NCBI GenBank assembly: GCA_016709875.1
Contig: JADJLZ010000010.1
Span: 238,474-302,473, forward strand
Direction of reading: 5' to 3'
DNA from: Planctomycetota bacterium
Lineage (GTDB): Bacteria > Planctomycetota > UBA1135 > GCA-002686595
Length of the DNA stretch: 64,000 bases
Each line of letters opens with the position of its first letter. Position 1 is the stretch's first letter. A model generated the notes under the pieces. The model did not search any database. It was not told the origin of the DNA and saw nothing but the letters and a program-made list of their open reading frames with translations. Positions 16,549 through 23,908 of the stretch are shown one piece after another. Position numbers and translations under genes: made by a program.

Positions 16549-17331
16549 TCAGGCGCGCGCGGCGGACTCGAGCTCCGCCATGTCTACCTTCTCGTAGGGC
16601 GCGAGCAGGCGCGCGAGGTCCACGTCCTGTGGCGGATCGGGTCGGTGCAGCCACTCCTCGAGGCTGCGCAGCAGCGCGCCCGCCTCCGGGTGCGCGCGCA
16701 GTTGCATGATCATCTCTTGCGCCGGCTTGTCCTGCAGGGCGAGCTTGCGGCGCCAATACTCGACCAGGCGCAACTCAAGGCGCGCGCGGTCGGAGCGCGC
16801 GAGTCGGCCCTCGAGTGCGGCTTGCACCAGCGGGCGCAGTTCCTCGGCCAGCGTGCGCGGCCGCACGCGATCGCGTTCGACGTGCGACCTGCGCCTTCCG
16901 ACGAGCAGGATCGCCGCGAGTCCGAGCACCCACGCGATGCCCAGGCCGATCAGCGTCTTCTGGTAGCCGCCCAGGCGCGGCAGCGCGGTCGGTTCGAGCG
17001 CGTTGGGCTGCACCTGTCCCTCGGGCAGCAGCGAGCTGACCTCGACGGGGATCGGCGGCAGGCCCTCGACCGGCGTGCCATCCTTGTGCTTCAGGTACTT
17101 CGCGAGGTCGAAGCTGCCCGCCTCGAGGCCGTAGTACTCCAGGTCGTAGCGCAACTCCGTCCCGTGCGGCCAGGTCGCGAGCACGCGCAGCACGATCGGG
17201 CTGTTGACGTCGAGCGGCAGCGGCTCGAGCTCGGTGCCGGGCAGCACGAGCTGCATGATCCGGCCGGGCACGCCGATGTTGGTCTGCGGGGGCGCCGTCT
17301 GAAGCAGCAGAGCGAGCAGCAGAGCAATCAT
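16549..17331 (-). CDS. Secreted anchored protein of MoxR/VWA operon (BatD-like position)
   Basis: A 260-residue protein. ATG 17331 is chosen because it starts a signal peptide (MIALLLALLLQTAPPQ) and overlaps the DUF58 stop as ATGA. The mature part begins with a beta-rich extracytoplasmic domain of about 100 residues (LELEPLPLDVNSP-like, HGTELRYDLEYYGLEAGSF). One membrane helix (about 122-142, LIGLGIAWVLGLAAILLVG) is followed by a basic cytoplasmic domain of about 110 residues rich in Arg/Glu helices. No named domain is recognised. Its place between DUF58 and the VWA genes is where other phyla encode BatD-like or DUF4381 proteins, and the topology agrees with that. Confidence 0.78.
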   Translation of the reverse strand: MIALLLALLLQTAPPQTNIGVPGRIMQLVLPGTELEPLPLDVNSPIVLRVLATWPHGTELRYDLEYYGLEAGSFDLAKYLKHKDGTPVEGLPPIPVEVSSLLPEGQVQPNALEPTALPRLGGYQKTLIGLGIAWVLGLAAILLVGRRRSHVERDRVRPRTLAEELRPLVQAALEGRLARSDRARLELRLVEYWRRKLALQDKPAQEMIMQLRAHPEAGALLRSLEEWLHRPDPPQDVDLARLLAPYEKVDMAELESAARA

Positions 17332-18206
17332 CGTGAGCCTCTTCCGATCCAGCCGCGCGAGCGGAACAGGTGCCGCAACGCGTGCGCGAAGGGCTGGTCC
17401 GTGCGCAGCACGAGGTGGTCGACGCCGGCGCGGCGCCACTGCGCGGCGAGCGCCTGCGGATCATTCCATTCGCGTCCGCCGCGCGTCACGAACTCGCGAC
17501 CCGTCTCGGCCTCGACCGCGCGCAGGAAGCCCGCGCCGCGGCAGGAGATCTCGGCGGGGTCGAGCAGCTGCAGCACGACGCAGTCGTGGCGCTGCGAGAG
17601 CTGTTTCAGCGCGGGGATCGCGCTCGGGTCGTGCAGATCGCTGAGCACGATCATCAGCGAGCGCTGCGCGAGCGTCGGCGCGAGCTCGCGCAGGCGCTGT
17701 CCGAGCAGCGTGCCCTCGTCGAAGCGGTAGCGCCGCAGCGCCAGCACCCACTCGAGCACGTGCTGTTTCGAGAGGCTCGGCTGCACGCGCAAGTTGCGCT
17801 CGCCGACGCCCACGACGCCCACCGGGCTGACGCGGTCCAGCGCCGCGAGCGCGAGCCCGCCGGCGACGTACAGCGCGGTCGCGTACTTGCTCTGCTTGGT
17901 GGAGGAGACCGCCATCGAGGCCGAGGTGTCGATCAGCAGGTAGACCGGCATGCTCTTCGGCGATTCGTATTCCTTGACGTAGAAGCGCCGCATGCGCGCC
18001 GTCACGCGCCAGTCGATCGCGCGCACCGAGTCGCCCTCCTGGTAGGGCCGCGATTGCACGTACTCGACGCCGCTGCCGACGTAGGGGGAGTGGTCGGTGC
18101 CGTAGGAGAGCCCGTTGGCGAGCTTGCGCACCGCCATCACGAACTGGCGCGCGTCGAGGGTCTGGAGATCCTCGACGAAGCCCTGCATGACGCCACGCTC
18201 GTGCAT
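17328..18206 (-). CDS. DUF58 domain protein of MoxR operon
   Basis: A 292-residue cytoplasmic protein. It carries the DUF58 signature RPYQEGDSVRAIDWRVTAR (about residues 53-71). A VWA-like fold follows, beginning YLLIDTSASM (Asp93, Ser95, Ser97) and continuing with SLMIVLSDLHDP. ATG 18206 and an internal ATG six codons later are both possible; the latter (MQGFVEDL) fits the family N terminus better. DUF58 proteins are encoded next to MoxR AAA+ ATPases across bacteria and are thought to be their partners or substrates. It begins 11 bases after the moxR stop and shares ATGA with the next gene. Confidence 0.92.
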   Translation of the reverse strand: MHERGVMQGFVEDLQTLDARQFVMAVRKLANGLSYGTDHSPYVGSGVEYVQSRPYQEGDSVRAIDWRVTARMRRFYVKEYESPKSMPVYLLIDTSASMAVSSTKQSKYATALYVAGGLALAALDRVSPVGVVGVGERNLRVQPSLSKQHVLEWVLALRRYRFDEGTLLGQRLRELAPTLAQRSLMIVLSDLHDPSAIPALKQLSQRHDCVVLQLLDPAEISCRGAGFLRAVEAETGREFVTRGGREWNDPQALAAQWRRAGVDHLVLRTDQPFAHALRHLFRSRGWIGRGSR

Positions 18207-18217
18207 CGGCGCGCCGC

Positions 18218-19240
18218 TCAGGCGCCGGCCCCGCTGCCGCCCAGCGAGCGCAAGAGCTCCTGCAGCACGGCGCGGCCGGTGACGCCTTCGGCGATGGCCT
18301 CGTACTTGAGGCGCATGCGGTGCAGCATCACGTCCTCGGCCAGCGCGAAGAGGTCCTCGGGGATCGCGTAGTGCCGGCCGTGCATCAGCGCGCGGGCGCG
18401 CGAGGCCTTGATCAGCGAGATGCCTGCGCGCGGGCTGCAGCCGAGCTCGACCGCGGGGTGGTGGCGCGAGCGGTCGACCAGATCCACGACGTGCTCGACG
18501 AAGGTCTCGCTGACATGCACGTGGTGCACCGCCTCCATCGCGCGCACGAGCTCCTCGGAGGAGCCCACGGGGCGCTTCTCGAGCACGTCGAACTCCGTCT
18601 GCACGATCGCGCCGCGGTCCTGGCGCTGGATGCCGAGCGCGGCGTTGCGCGAGAGGATCTCGCGCTCGTCCTCGATGCTGGGGTACTCGAGGCGGTGCAC
18701 GAGCATGAAGCGGTCGAGCTGCGCCTCGGGGAGTTCGAAGGTACCGGCCTGCTCGACCGGGTTCTGCGTCGCGATCACGAGGAAGGGCGCCGGCAGGCGG
18801 AAGGTCTCGTTGCCGATCGTGACCTTGCGCTCCTGCATCGCCTCGAGCAGCGCGCCCTGCACCTTGGGCGCGGCGCGGTTGATCTCGTCGGCGAGCAGCA
18901 GGTTGGTGAAGATCGGACCCTTGCGCACGCGGAACTCGTTCGTGCGCTGGTCGAGCACCTCGGAGCCGAGGATGTCCGAGGGCAAGAGGTCGATCGTGAA
19001 CTGGATGCGCGCGAAGTCGAGGTCGACCGACTTCGAGAGCACCGACACGAGCAGCGTCTTCGCCAGACCCGGCACGCCCTGCAACAGCAGGTGTCCACCG
19101 CTGAAAAGCGCGATCAAGAGGCGCTCGACCACGACGTCCTGTCCGACGACGACGGTCGCCACGCGTTCGCGCACGTCGCGGATGAACTTCTCGGTGTCGG
19201 CGAAAGTCTGCTTGGCCACGGGGAGGGCGGACTGGCTCAT
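18218..19240 (-). CDS. MoxR-family AAA+ ATPase
   Basis: A 340-residue AAA+ ATPase, first gene of the operon. ATG 19240 gives the usual family length; a longer frame upstream of it is low quality. Walker A is GVPGLAKT (residues 55-62), Walker B is LLLADEINRA (about 114-123), sensor 1 is in FLVIATQNPVEQ, and the lid segment has SPRAGISLIKASRARA. MoxR proteins act as chaperone-like ATPases that mature VWA-protein complexes; the two VWA genes downstream are the natural clients. The 136 bases between this start and the end of the M23 gene (19241-19376) hold the likely operon promoter, but no clear hexamers could be assigned. Confidence 0.93.
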   Translation of the reverse strand: MSQSALPVAKQTFADTEKFIRDVRERVATVVVGQDVVVERLLIALFSGGHLLLQGVPGLAKTLLVSVLSKSVDLDFARIQFTIDLLPSDILGSEVLDQRTNEFRVRKGPIFTNLLLADEINRAAPKVQGALLEAMQERKVTIGNETFRLPAPFLVIATQNPVEQAGTFELPEAQLDRFMLVHRLEYPSIEDEREILSRNAALGIQRQDRGAIVQTEFDVLEKRPVGSSEELVRAMEAVHHVHVSETFVEHVVDLVDRSRHHPAVELGCSPRAGISLIKASRARALMHGRHYAIPEDLFALAEDVMLHRMRLKYEAIAEGVTGRAVLQELLRSLGGSGAGA

Positions 19241-19376
19241 GGGAGTGCGGGAGCGGGAAGGGACGCGCGGGAGGAGTCCTATCTTCCCGATCCGGTCGGA
19301 ACTGGCAACGGCGCGCGCGGAACTACCTGCGCCAGCGGCGCAGGCAACCGCACCCCAGGGGGAGAACTCGACGGGC

Positions 19377-20222
19377 CTAGCGCGCGTGACGCGCGGCCAG
19401 GAACGCGCTCGGTCGCAGCCACTCCTGAAGCGTGGCCTGGTCGCCGTAGCCCTGGCACCAAAGCGCGATGTCGGGCGGGGGGTCCTTCGGGCAAGTGCTC
19501 CCGACGAGCAGCGAGAGCACGCAGTTGGCTCCGCTCTCCTTGGCCGTGATCCGCACGTCGGAGACCCCGCTGCGTTCGAGCACGATCTCGCCGCGCAGCA
19601 CCACCGCACCCATGCACAGCCCCTGCTTCGATTTCGCCGCCGTGCGCAGCTCGCGCTCGAGCATGGGCGGGATCTGCAGGTACGGCCCGAGGTGGATCCC
19701 GAAGTGCAGATGTGCCGGATAGCGCCCGTTCTCCTCGCTCTCGGCCTTCCCGATGCGGCCGAGGACGTCGCCGCGCTTGACGCTCTCGCCGACCTTCACA
19801 CGGCGGTCGGCGGCGAGATGGACGTAGAACGAGCAGATCGATTCAGCTTCCTTCTCCGAGGGCTGGAGCGGGTGTTCGATCACGACCACGTTGCCGAGGT
19901 TCCAGTGTGTCTCTCCCTGCGCGTCAGTCCAGGTCGGCGAGAAGGCCGAGTAGCGCACGACTCCGTCCGCGATCGCGTGCACTTCGCTGCCCGCGGGCAG
20001 CCAGACGTCCTCGGCGAGGTGCCAGGAATCCTGGAAGGGCGAGTTCCCCCTGGGGACGTGGAATCCGAAGCTCCCGCGCGTGTTCACGGCCTTCGCGTAG
20101 CCAAGGCAGGGGAACTCGAACACGCTGGGCACAGGCTGAGGGTCCTGCGGTCGGGCGGTGGCGCACAAGAGGCCGAGCGCGAGCGCTGCTGCGCGGAGGT
20201 AAGGCTGCAAGTGGGCGAGCAT
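19377..20222 (-). CDS. M23-family (LytM-type) metallopeptidase
   Basis: A 281-residue secreted protein with a signal peptide (MLAHLQPYLRAAALALGLLCATARPQ); ATG 20222 is preferred over an in-frame ATG 9 bases upstream. The LytM core is visible: the first zinc-ligand motif HxxxD in WHLAEDVWLP, a beta-hairpin AGSEVHAIADGVV, HLAADRRVKVGESVKRGDVLG, and the catalytic HxH in AHLHFGIH. All three zinc ligands and the active His are present, so it is probably an active endopeptidase, of peptidoglycan cross-links or another peptide. The C-terminal 80 residues form an extra domain with two cysteines. A perfect 7-bp GC hairpin (20234-20251, loop AGAG) lies just upstream of the start and could affect its translation. 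Confidence 0.9.
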   Translation of the reverse strand: MLAHLQPYLRAAALALGLLCATARPQDPQPVPSVFEFPCLGYAKAVNTRGSFGFHVPRGNSPFQDSWHLAEDVWLPAGSEVHAIADGVVRYSAFSPTWTDAQGETHWNLGNVVVIEHPLQPSEKEAESICSFYVHLAADRRVKVGESVKRGDVLGRIGKAESEENGRYPAHLHFGIHLGPYLQIPPMLERELRTAAKSKQGLCMGAVVLRGEIVLERSGVSDVRITAKESGANCVLSLLVGSTCPKDPPPDIALWCQGYGDQATLQEWLRPSAFLAARHAR

Positions 20223-20251
20223 GACAAACATTCGCGGGCGAGAGCGCCCGC

Positions 20252-20455
20252 ACTACCAGGCAAAGTTTGCGCGCTCGGCCTGCGCCCGAGAAGTGGCCGT
20301 GGCTCGCAACGGCCCAGATTCCGAGCAAGATTCGTGTTCGCCCGCGCGAGCTCCCCGGCTGAGTGCCCCGCAGCCAGACGCTGCGCTGGGGATTCGAAAC
20401 ACGCTCTTCTCGACACAGCGACCCGACGGGTGACCGCCGGGTCGCTGTGCTTTTC
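20252..20455 (+). ncRNA. Candidate small RNA or leader ending in an intrinsic terminator
   Basis: Between the divergent M23 gene and the next plus-strand gene lie about 300 bases without a convincing reading frame. On the plus strand the stretch contains a GC-rich hairpin region around 20360-20392 (CCCC...GCAGC pairing with GCTGC...GGGG) and ends in a strong intrinsic terminator. A plus-strand terminator with no protein gene in front of it implies a short transcript, either an independent RNA or an attenuated leader of the downstream gene. The 5' end given is a guess. No tRNA, SRP RNA or 6S signature was recognised. Confidence 0.3.
20414..20454 (+). terminator. Strong rho-independent terminator
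   Basis: The arms CACAGCGACCCG (20414-20425) and CGGGTCGCTGTG (20438-20449) form a perfect 12-bp stem. The loop region itself holds CGG-GTGA-CCG, a 3-bp stem with a GNRA tetraloop. The stem is followed by CTTTT on the plus strand; the minus-strand side has no T run, so the direction is plus. Confidence 0.75.
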
Positions 20456-20530
20456 CACCCACTCCGCGCTGCTGCGCGCTCCCGGAGGATGCGAGTTCGC
20501 TCGCCCGCGCGGCTCGGCTGCGCCCAGTTC

Positions 20531-22099
20531 ATGCGTGCGGGTGCACAAGCGCTGCTTCCGTTCTTCCTGGCTTGCATCGCTTTCGTCCTGATCGCGACCG
20601 TCTGGGAGAGCGCCGGAGGCGGATTCACGAGCCGGGCCGGCGGCCCCAAGGCGCACGTCGCCGCGCGCGCCGCGGGGGGCGGCGCCGGATCGCAGACTCC
20701 CGAGCCCGCGGAGCAAGTGCTCGTGCGCGGCCGGCTGGTCGACGCGCGCAGTGGGGAGCCGGTTTGCGCGCCCGTGACGCTGTTCGGCGCGCACGGATTC
20801 GAGCGCCACGCGGAGGCAGGCGCCGACGGGATCTTCCAGGTCGGCTGCCCGCGCGAGGCGCGGCTGACGCTCGCGGTTCCACGCACGGACACCCATTTCG
20901 GCCGCCTGAAAGAGCTCGTCGCGCGCGCTCCCTTCGCCCCGCTCGTGCTGAGCCTCGAGCCCCGGCGCGACCTGCCCGTGGTGCTGCGCACGAGGGACGG
21001 CCGAGCGCTCGAAAAGGTCGCGCCTCCCAGCGGCGAGTGGGCGCGCGAGACTTGGCCCACGCTGCTGATCACCGAATCGCCGCCGATCGGCCGGCCCTCC
21101 GAGGGCGCGCCCGATCCGCTGCTCGCGACGCGCCTTGGCCGCTTTCTCTCGACGGTCCACGGGGACGTCCCGTTGCGGCCGGGATCGCCCACCTGCTGCG
21201 TGGGCTACGTGCGTCTCTTCCAGGCTCCGCCGGTCGTCTGCAGCCTCGTGATCGGCTCGCGCGTCCTGCAGTCCGTGCAACTCGAGGGCGACGAGCGCCT
21301 GATCAGCTTCCAGGTCGACCCCTCCGAGCTCGAGAACACGCACGCCGACGCCGAACTGCACGTGATCGACAGTGAGACGAGCCTGCCGCCCCTCGCGCGC
21401 CACGGCGTGTGGCTGGGGATGCTCGGCGCTCGCGCGCACGAGCTCGACGCCGAGCTCGACCACAACGGCCGCTTCGAACTCGAGGGTGTGGCCGCCGGCT
21501 CGGCCGAGCTCGAGCTGCGCCTCTCTGGCTACGAGAACCAGACGCGCCGCGTCGACCTGCACGCGGGCGAGCGGAACGACCTGGGCGTGGTGCGCGTGCA
21601 CCCGGGCGCCTGCGTCGCCGGCCACATCGTCAGCGAGTCGGGCGAGCCCGTGCACGCGCGCGTATGGAGCAGCTCGCGCGACGGACGCGACCGTCCCGCC
21701 GGCCAGCCGGTGGACTCGCCCCCCGGCGCGGATTGGTTCGCGATCTGCGGCCTGCCGCGCACGAGCGTGCTCGTCGGCCTCGAGGACCCGCGTTACGCGC
21801 TCAACCCGGTCGAACTCGACCTCTCGGAGGGCTCGGCTCAGAACGCGCGCATCGTCGCTCGCCGGGGCACGCTGCTGCGCCTCGAAGGTCCGTACTCGGC
21901 GGGTGGAGCGGCGAGCGTGCGCGTGCTCGACGCGCGGCACCTGTGCATCTGGCTCTCCGACAACCTGGAGCAGGAGGTGCACGACCTCGCGCTGCTGCCC
22001 GGCCACTACACGATCGAGGTGCAGCACGCCGGCGGGCGCGCCCTGCGCCAGGAACTCGACCTCGCCTCGGGCGCGGGCGCTACCATCCTGCTGCGCTGA
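20531..22099 (+). CDS. Carboxypeptidase-regulatory-like domain protein, membrane anchored
   Basis: A 522-residue protein with an N-terminal signal anchor (ALLPFFLACIAFVLIATVWES). ATG 20531 is used; ATG 20489 is also in frame but has its GGAGG directly abutting the start. The body shows repeated carboxypeptidase-regulatory-like (Big_13/CarboxypepD_reg) units: VLVRGRLVDARSGEPVCAPV, then NGRFELEGVAAGSAELELRLSGY, then VHPGACVAGHIVSESGEPVH, and PGHYTIEVQHAGG at the end. Such domains form prealbumin-like beta sandwiches on the cell surface. No enzyme motif is seen. It is followed after 11 bases by the HupE-like gene, probably one operon. The intrinsic terminator at 20414-20454 lies in front of it and could attenuate its expression. 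Confidence 0.75.
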   Translation: MRAGAQALLPFFLACIAFVLIATVWESAGGGFTSRAGGPKAHVAARAAGGGAGSQTPEPAEQVLVRGRLVDARSGEPVCAPVTLFGAHGFERHAEAGADGIFQVGCPREARLTLAVPRTDTHFGRLKELVARAPFAPLVLSLEPRRDLPVVLRTRDGRALEKVAPPSGEWARETWPTLLITESPPIGRPSEGAPDPLLATRLGRFLSTVHGDVPLRPGSPTCCVGYVRLFQAPPVVCSLVIGSRVLQSVQLEGDERLISFQVDPSELENTHADAELHVIDSETSLPPLARHGVWLGMLGARAHELDAELDHNGRFELEGVAAGSAELELRLSGYENQTRRVDLHAGERNDLGVVRVHPGACVAGHIVSESGEPVHARVWSSSRDGRDRPAGQPVDSPPGADWFAICGLPRTSVLVGLEDPRYALNPVELDLSEGSAQNARIVARRGTLLRLEGPYSAGGAASVRVLDARHLCIWLSDNLEQEVHDLALLPGHYTIEVQHAGGRALRQELDLASGAGATILLR

Positions 22100-22110
22100 G
22101 CGCGCAGCGG

Positions 22111-23196
22111 ATGCTCCTCGCCCTCCTCCTCGCCCTTGCCGCGCATCCTGACTCCGTTTCGAGCACGCACATCGAGGTGAGCGGCGCGCGCGCGCGGCTG
22201 CAATTGCGCTCGGAGGAGCGCACGTTCCTCGAAGCGCTGCCCGTGGATCGCGACGGCGACGGGCGGCTCGACGCGGCGGAGCTGCGCGCGGGGGCGTGGA
22301 CGCTCGCGGACTACGCCGCGAGCCGCTATCACCTCGCGCCGCTCGTCGCCGGGCAGCCGCGCGAGTGGCTCGAGGGCCGCTTCGTCGACGCGCGCGCGAT
22401 CGAGCCGGGCGCGGGGATCCTCGCCGGGAGGCGCTCGATCGAGCTCGCGTTCGAGTTCGAGCTCCCGCCAGGCTGCGACGGCCTGCGCGTGCGCTCGGAG
22501 CTTTTCGTCGAGGCCAATCCGCTGCACCGCGACCAGTGCGAGATCGTCTGGAACGGTGCTCTGCCCGCGACCAAGCTGCTCTGGTCGGAAGCGCCCGAGT
22601 GGACCTTCCGCGCGCTCTCGAGCGAACGGCCGAACGTCGTGCTCGACTTCGTCGGGCTCGGGCTGCAGCACATCCTCACGGGCTACGACCACCTCGCGTT
22701 CCTGCTCGCGCTGGTCGTCGCCTCGCGCGGCTTGCGCGGCCTGGTGGGTGTCGTGACGAGCTTCACGTTGGCGCACTCACTCTCGCTCGCGGCGGCCTCG
22801 CTGGGCTGGGTCGTGCCGCCCGCGCGAGCGGTCGAGGTCGGGATCGCGCTCACGATCGTCTTCGTCGCGCTGCGCAATGTGCTCGACGACCGGCCACGGC
22901 GGCTGTGGCCCGAGGCCTTCGCCTTCGGCCTCGTGCACGGGCTGGGCTTCGCGGGCGCGCTCTCGCAGACGCTCTCGGCGCAGACGCAGAAGCTGAAGGC
23001 GCTCTTTGGCTTCAACGCCGGCGTCGAGATCGGCCAGCTCGCGGTGGTGCTCGCCGTGGTCGGGGTGCTCGCGCTCGTACGCCCACCCGGACCCGGGCTG
23101 GAGCCCGTGCGCGTCGCGCCGCGCTGGGTGCGCGTGCCCGTCTCGTGCGCCGTCGCGCTGGCGGGATGCTACTGGGTCGTCTCGCGCGCCTTGTGA
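22111..23196 (+). CDS. HupE/UreJ-family membrane protein with N-terminal extracytoplasmic domain
   Basis: A 361-residue protein. ATG 22111 begins a signal peptide (MLLALLLALAAHPDSVSS). The extracytoplasmic part (about residues 20-190) includes an EF-hand-like calcium loop DRDGDGRLDAAEL. A six-helix HupE/UreJ_2 domain follows with its conserved His motifs: GLQHILTGYDHLAFLLAL, SFTLAHSLSLA, FGLVHGLGFAGAL and FNAGVEIGQL. HupE/UreJ proteins are nickel or cobalt permeases; this two-part form (HupE/UreJ_2) is common and its cargo is mostly untested. The His/Asp residues in the membrane helices support metal transport. Its last 28 bases overlap the end of the convergent gene. Confidence 0.88.
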   Translation: MLLALLLALAAHPDSVSSTHIEVSGARARLQLRSEERTFLEALPVDRDGDGRLDAAELRAGAWTLADYAASRYHLAPLVAGQPREWLEGRFVDARAIEPGAGILAGRRSIELAFEFELPPGCDGLRVRSELFVEANPLHRDQCEIVWNGALPATKLLWSEAPEWTFRALSSERPNVVLDFVGLGLQHILTGYDHLAFLLALVVASRGLRGLVGVVTSFTLAHSLSLAAASLGWVVPPARAVEVGIALTIVFVALRNVLDDRPRRLWPEAFAFGLVHGLGFAGALSQTLSAQTQKLKALFGFNAGVEIGQLAVVLAVVGVLALVRPPGPGLEPVRVAPRWVRVPVSCAVALAGCYWVVSRAL

Positions 23197-23783
23197 GCGC
23201 CGTTCTCGAGCAGGCGCAGCACCTCGGCGTTCTGGCGGTTGAGCCGGATGCTCGTCACCGGGAACTCGGGCTGCTTGGGATTGGGCACCTTGTGCGTCAG
23301 CAGCACGCCCGACTCCGTCGCTTCCTGCACCAGCCTCCGCGGCAGGTCGGGGTCCTCCGCCCAGGCGAAGCCGCGCTTCAAGAGGTACACGTCGCGGAAC
23401 CACTTGAGTGAGACGAAGGAGAGGTGCGGATCGCGTTCGGCGTGGTCGAGCGCGAGCACGAAGTCGGCCAGCGGGCTGCCCGAGGACTCCGAACGCGGGA
23501 GGATGCCCGGCTGCGGGGCTTCGTAGACGACCCACGCGCCGCACACCTGCGGTCGCCATTCCTGGCGCGGGGCGCCGCGGCGCAGCTGCCGTCCCGACGC
23601 GCGCTGGCGCAGCGAGATGTGCACGCTGGCGCCTTCGGGCGGAACCAGGGCGAGCAGGGGGCGCAGGGCCGGCGGGAGCTCCGAGCGCTGGTCGAGCTCG
23701 GCGAGCGCCTCGAGGGCGTTTTCGAGCTCCAGTTCGAGGGCGGAGATGGTCTGGGAATCGTCCCAGGACCTCAGGTCGTCCAT
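23169..23783 (-). CDS. Hypothetical protein
   Basis: A 204-residue protein with no signal peptide or membrane helix; not recognised. It starts MDDLRSWDDSQTISALELEL, with an acidic helical N terminus of about 45 residues, then a mixed alpha/beta body (ASVHISLRQR, FVLALDHAERDPHLSFVSLKWF) and a C-terminal helix-rich part with ATESGVLLTHKVPNPKQPEFPVT. ATG 23783 is chosen because the frame upstream of it overlaps the opposite promoter region and has Arg/Ala-rich shadow composition. It overlaps the end of the convergent HupE-like gene by 28 bases, and its start faces the DUF1592 gene 125 bases away. Confidence 0.7.
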   Translation of the reverse strand: MDDLRSWDDSQTISALELELENALEALAELDQRSELPPALRPLLALVPPEGASVHISLRQRASGRQLRRGAPRQEWRPQVCGAWVVYEAPQPGILPRSESSGSPLADFVLALDHAERDPHLSFVSLKWFRDVYLLKRGFAWAEDPDLPRRLVQEATESGVLLTHKVPNPKQPEFPVTSIRLNRQNAEVLRLLENGAHKARETTQ

Positions 23784-23908
23784 GGTGTTGCGCTCCGGGA
23801 AAAGAGGCAGAGGATCGCGGGGCTGCCAGGCGAGCACCCGGCGAAGACCCGAGTCTAGCCGAGGTCGCCGTACCGCGCTCGCCCGATCGAGGGTATAGCT
23901 GGAGCTGC

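Noticed and set aside
20380..20400. GGGGATTCGAAAC resembling a tRNA T arm
   Set aside because: The flanking bases do not form a T stem, and no D or anticodon arm or CCA end fits.
23408..23908. N-terminal extension of the DUF1587/DUF1592 gene
   Set aside because: The upstream open frame overlaps the opposite-strand gene at 23169-23783 and lacks motifs; the signal peptide and GGAG box place the start at 23909.
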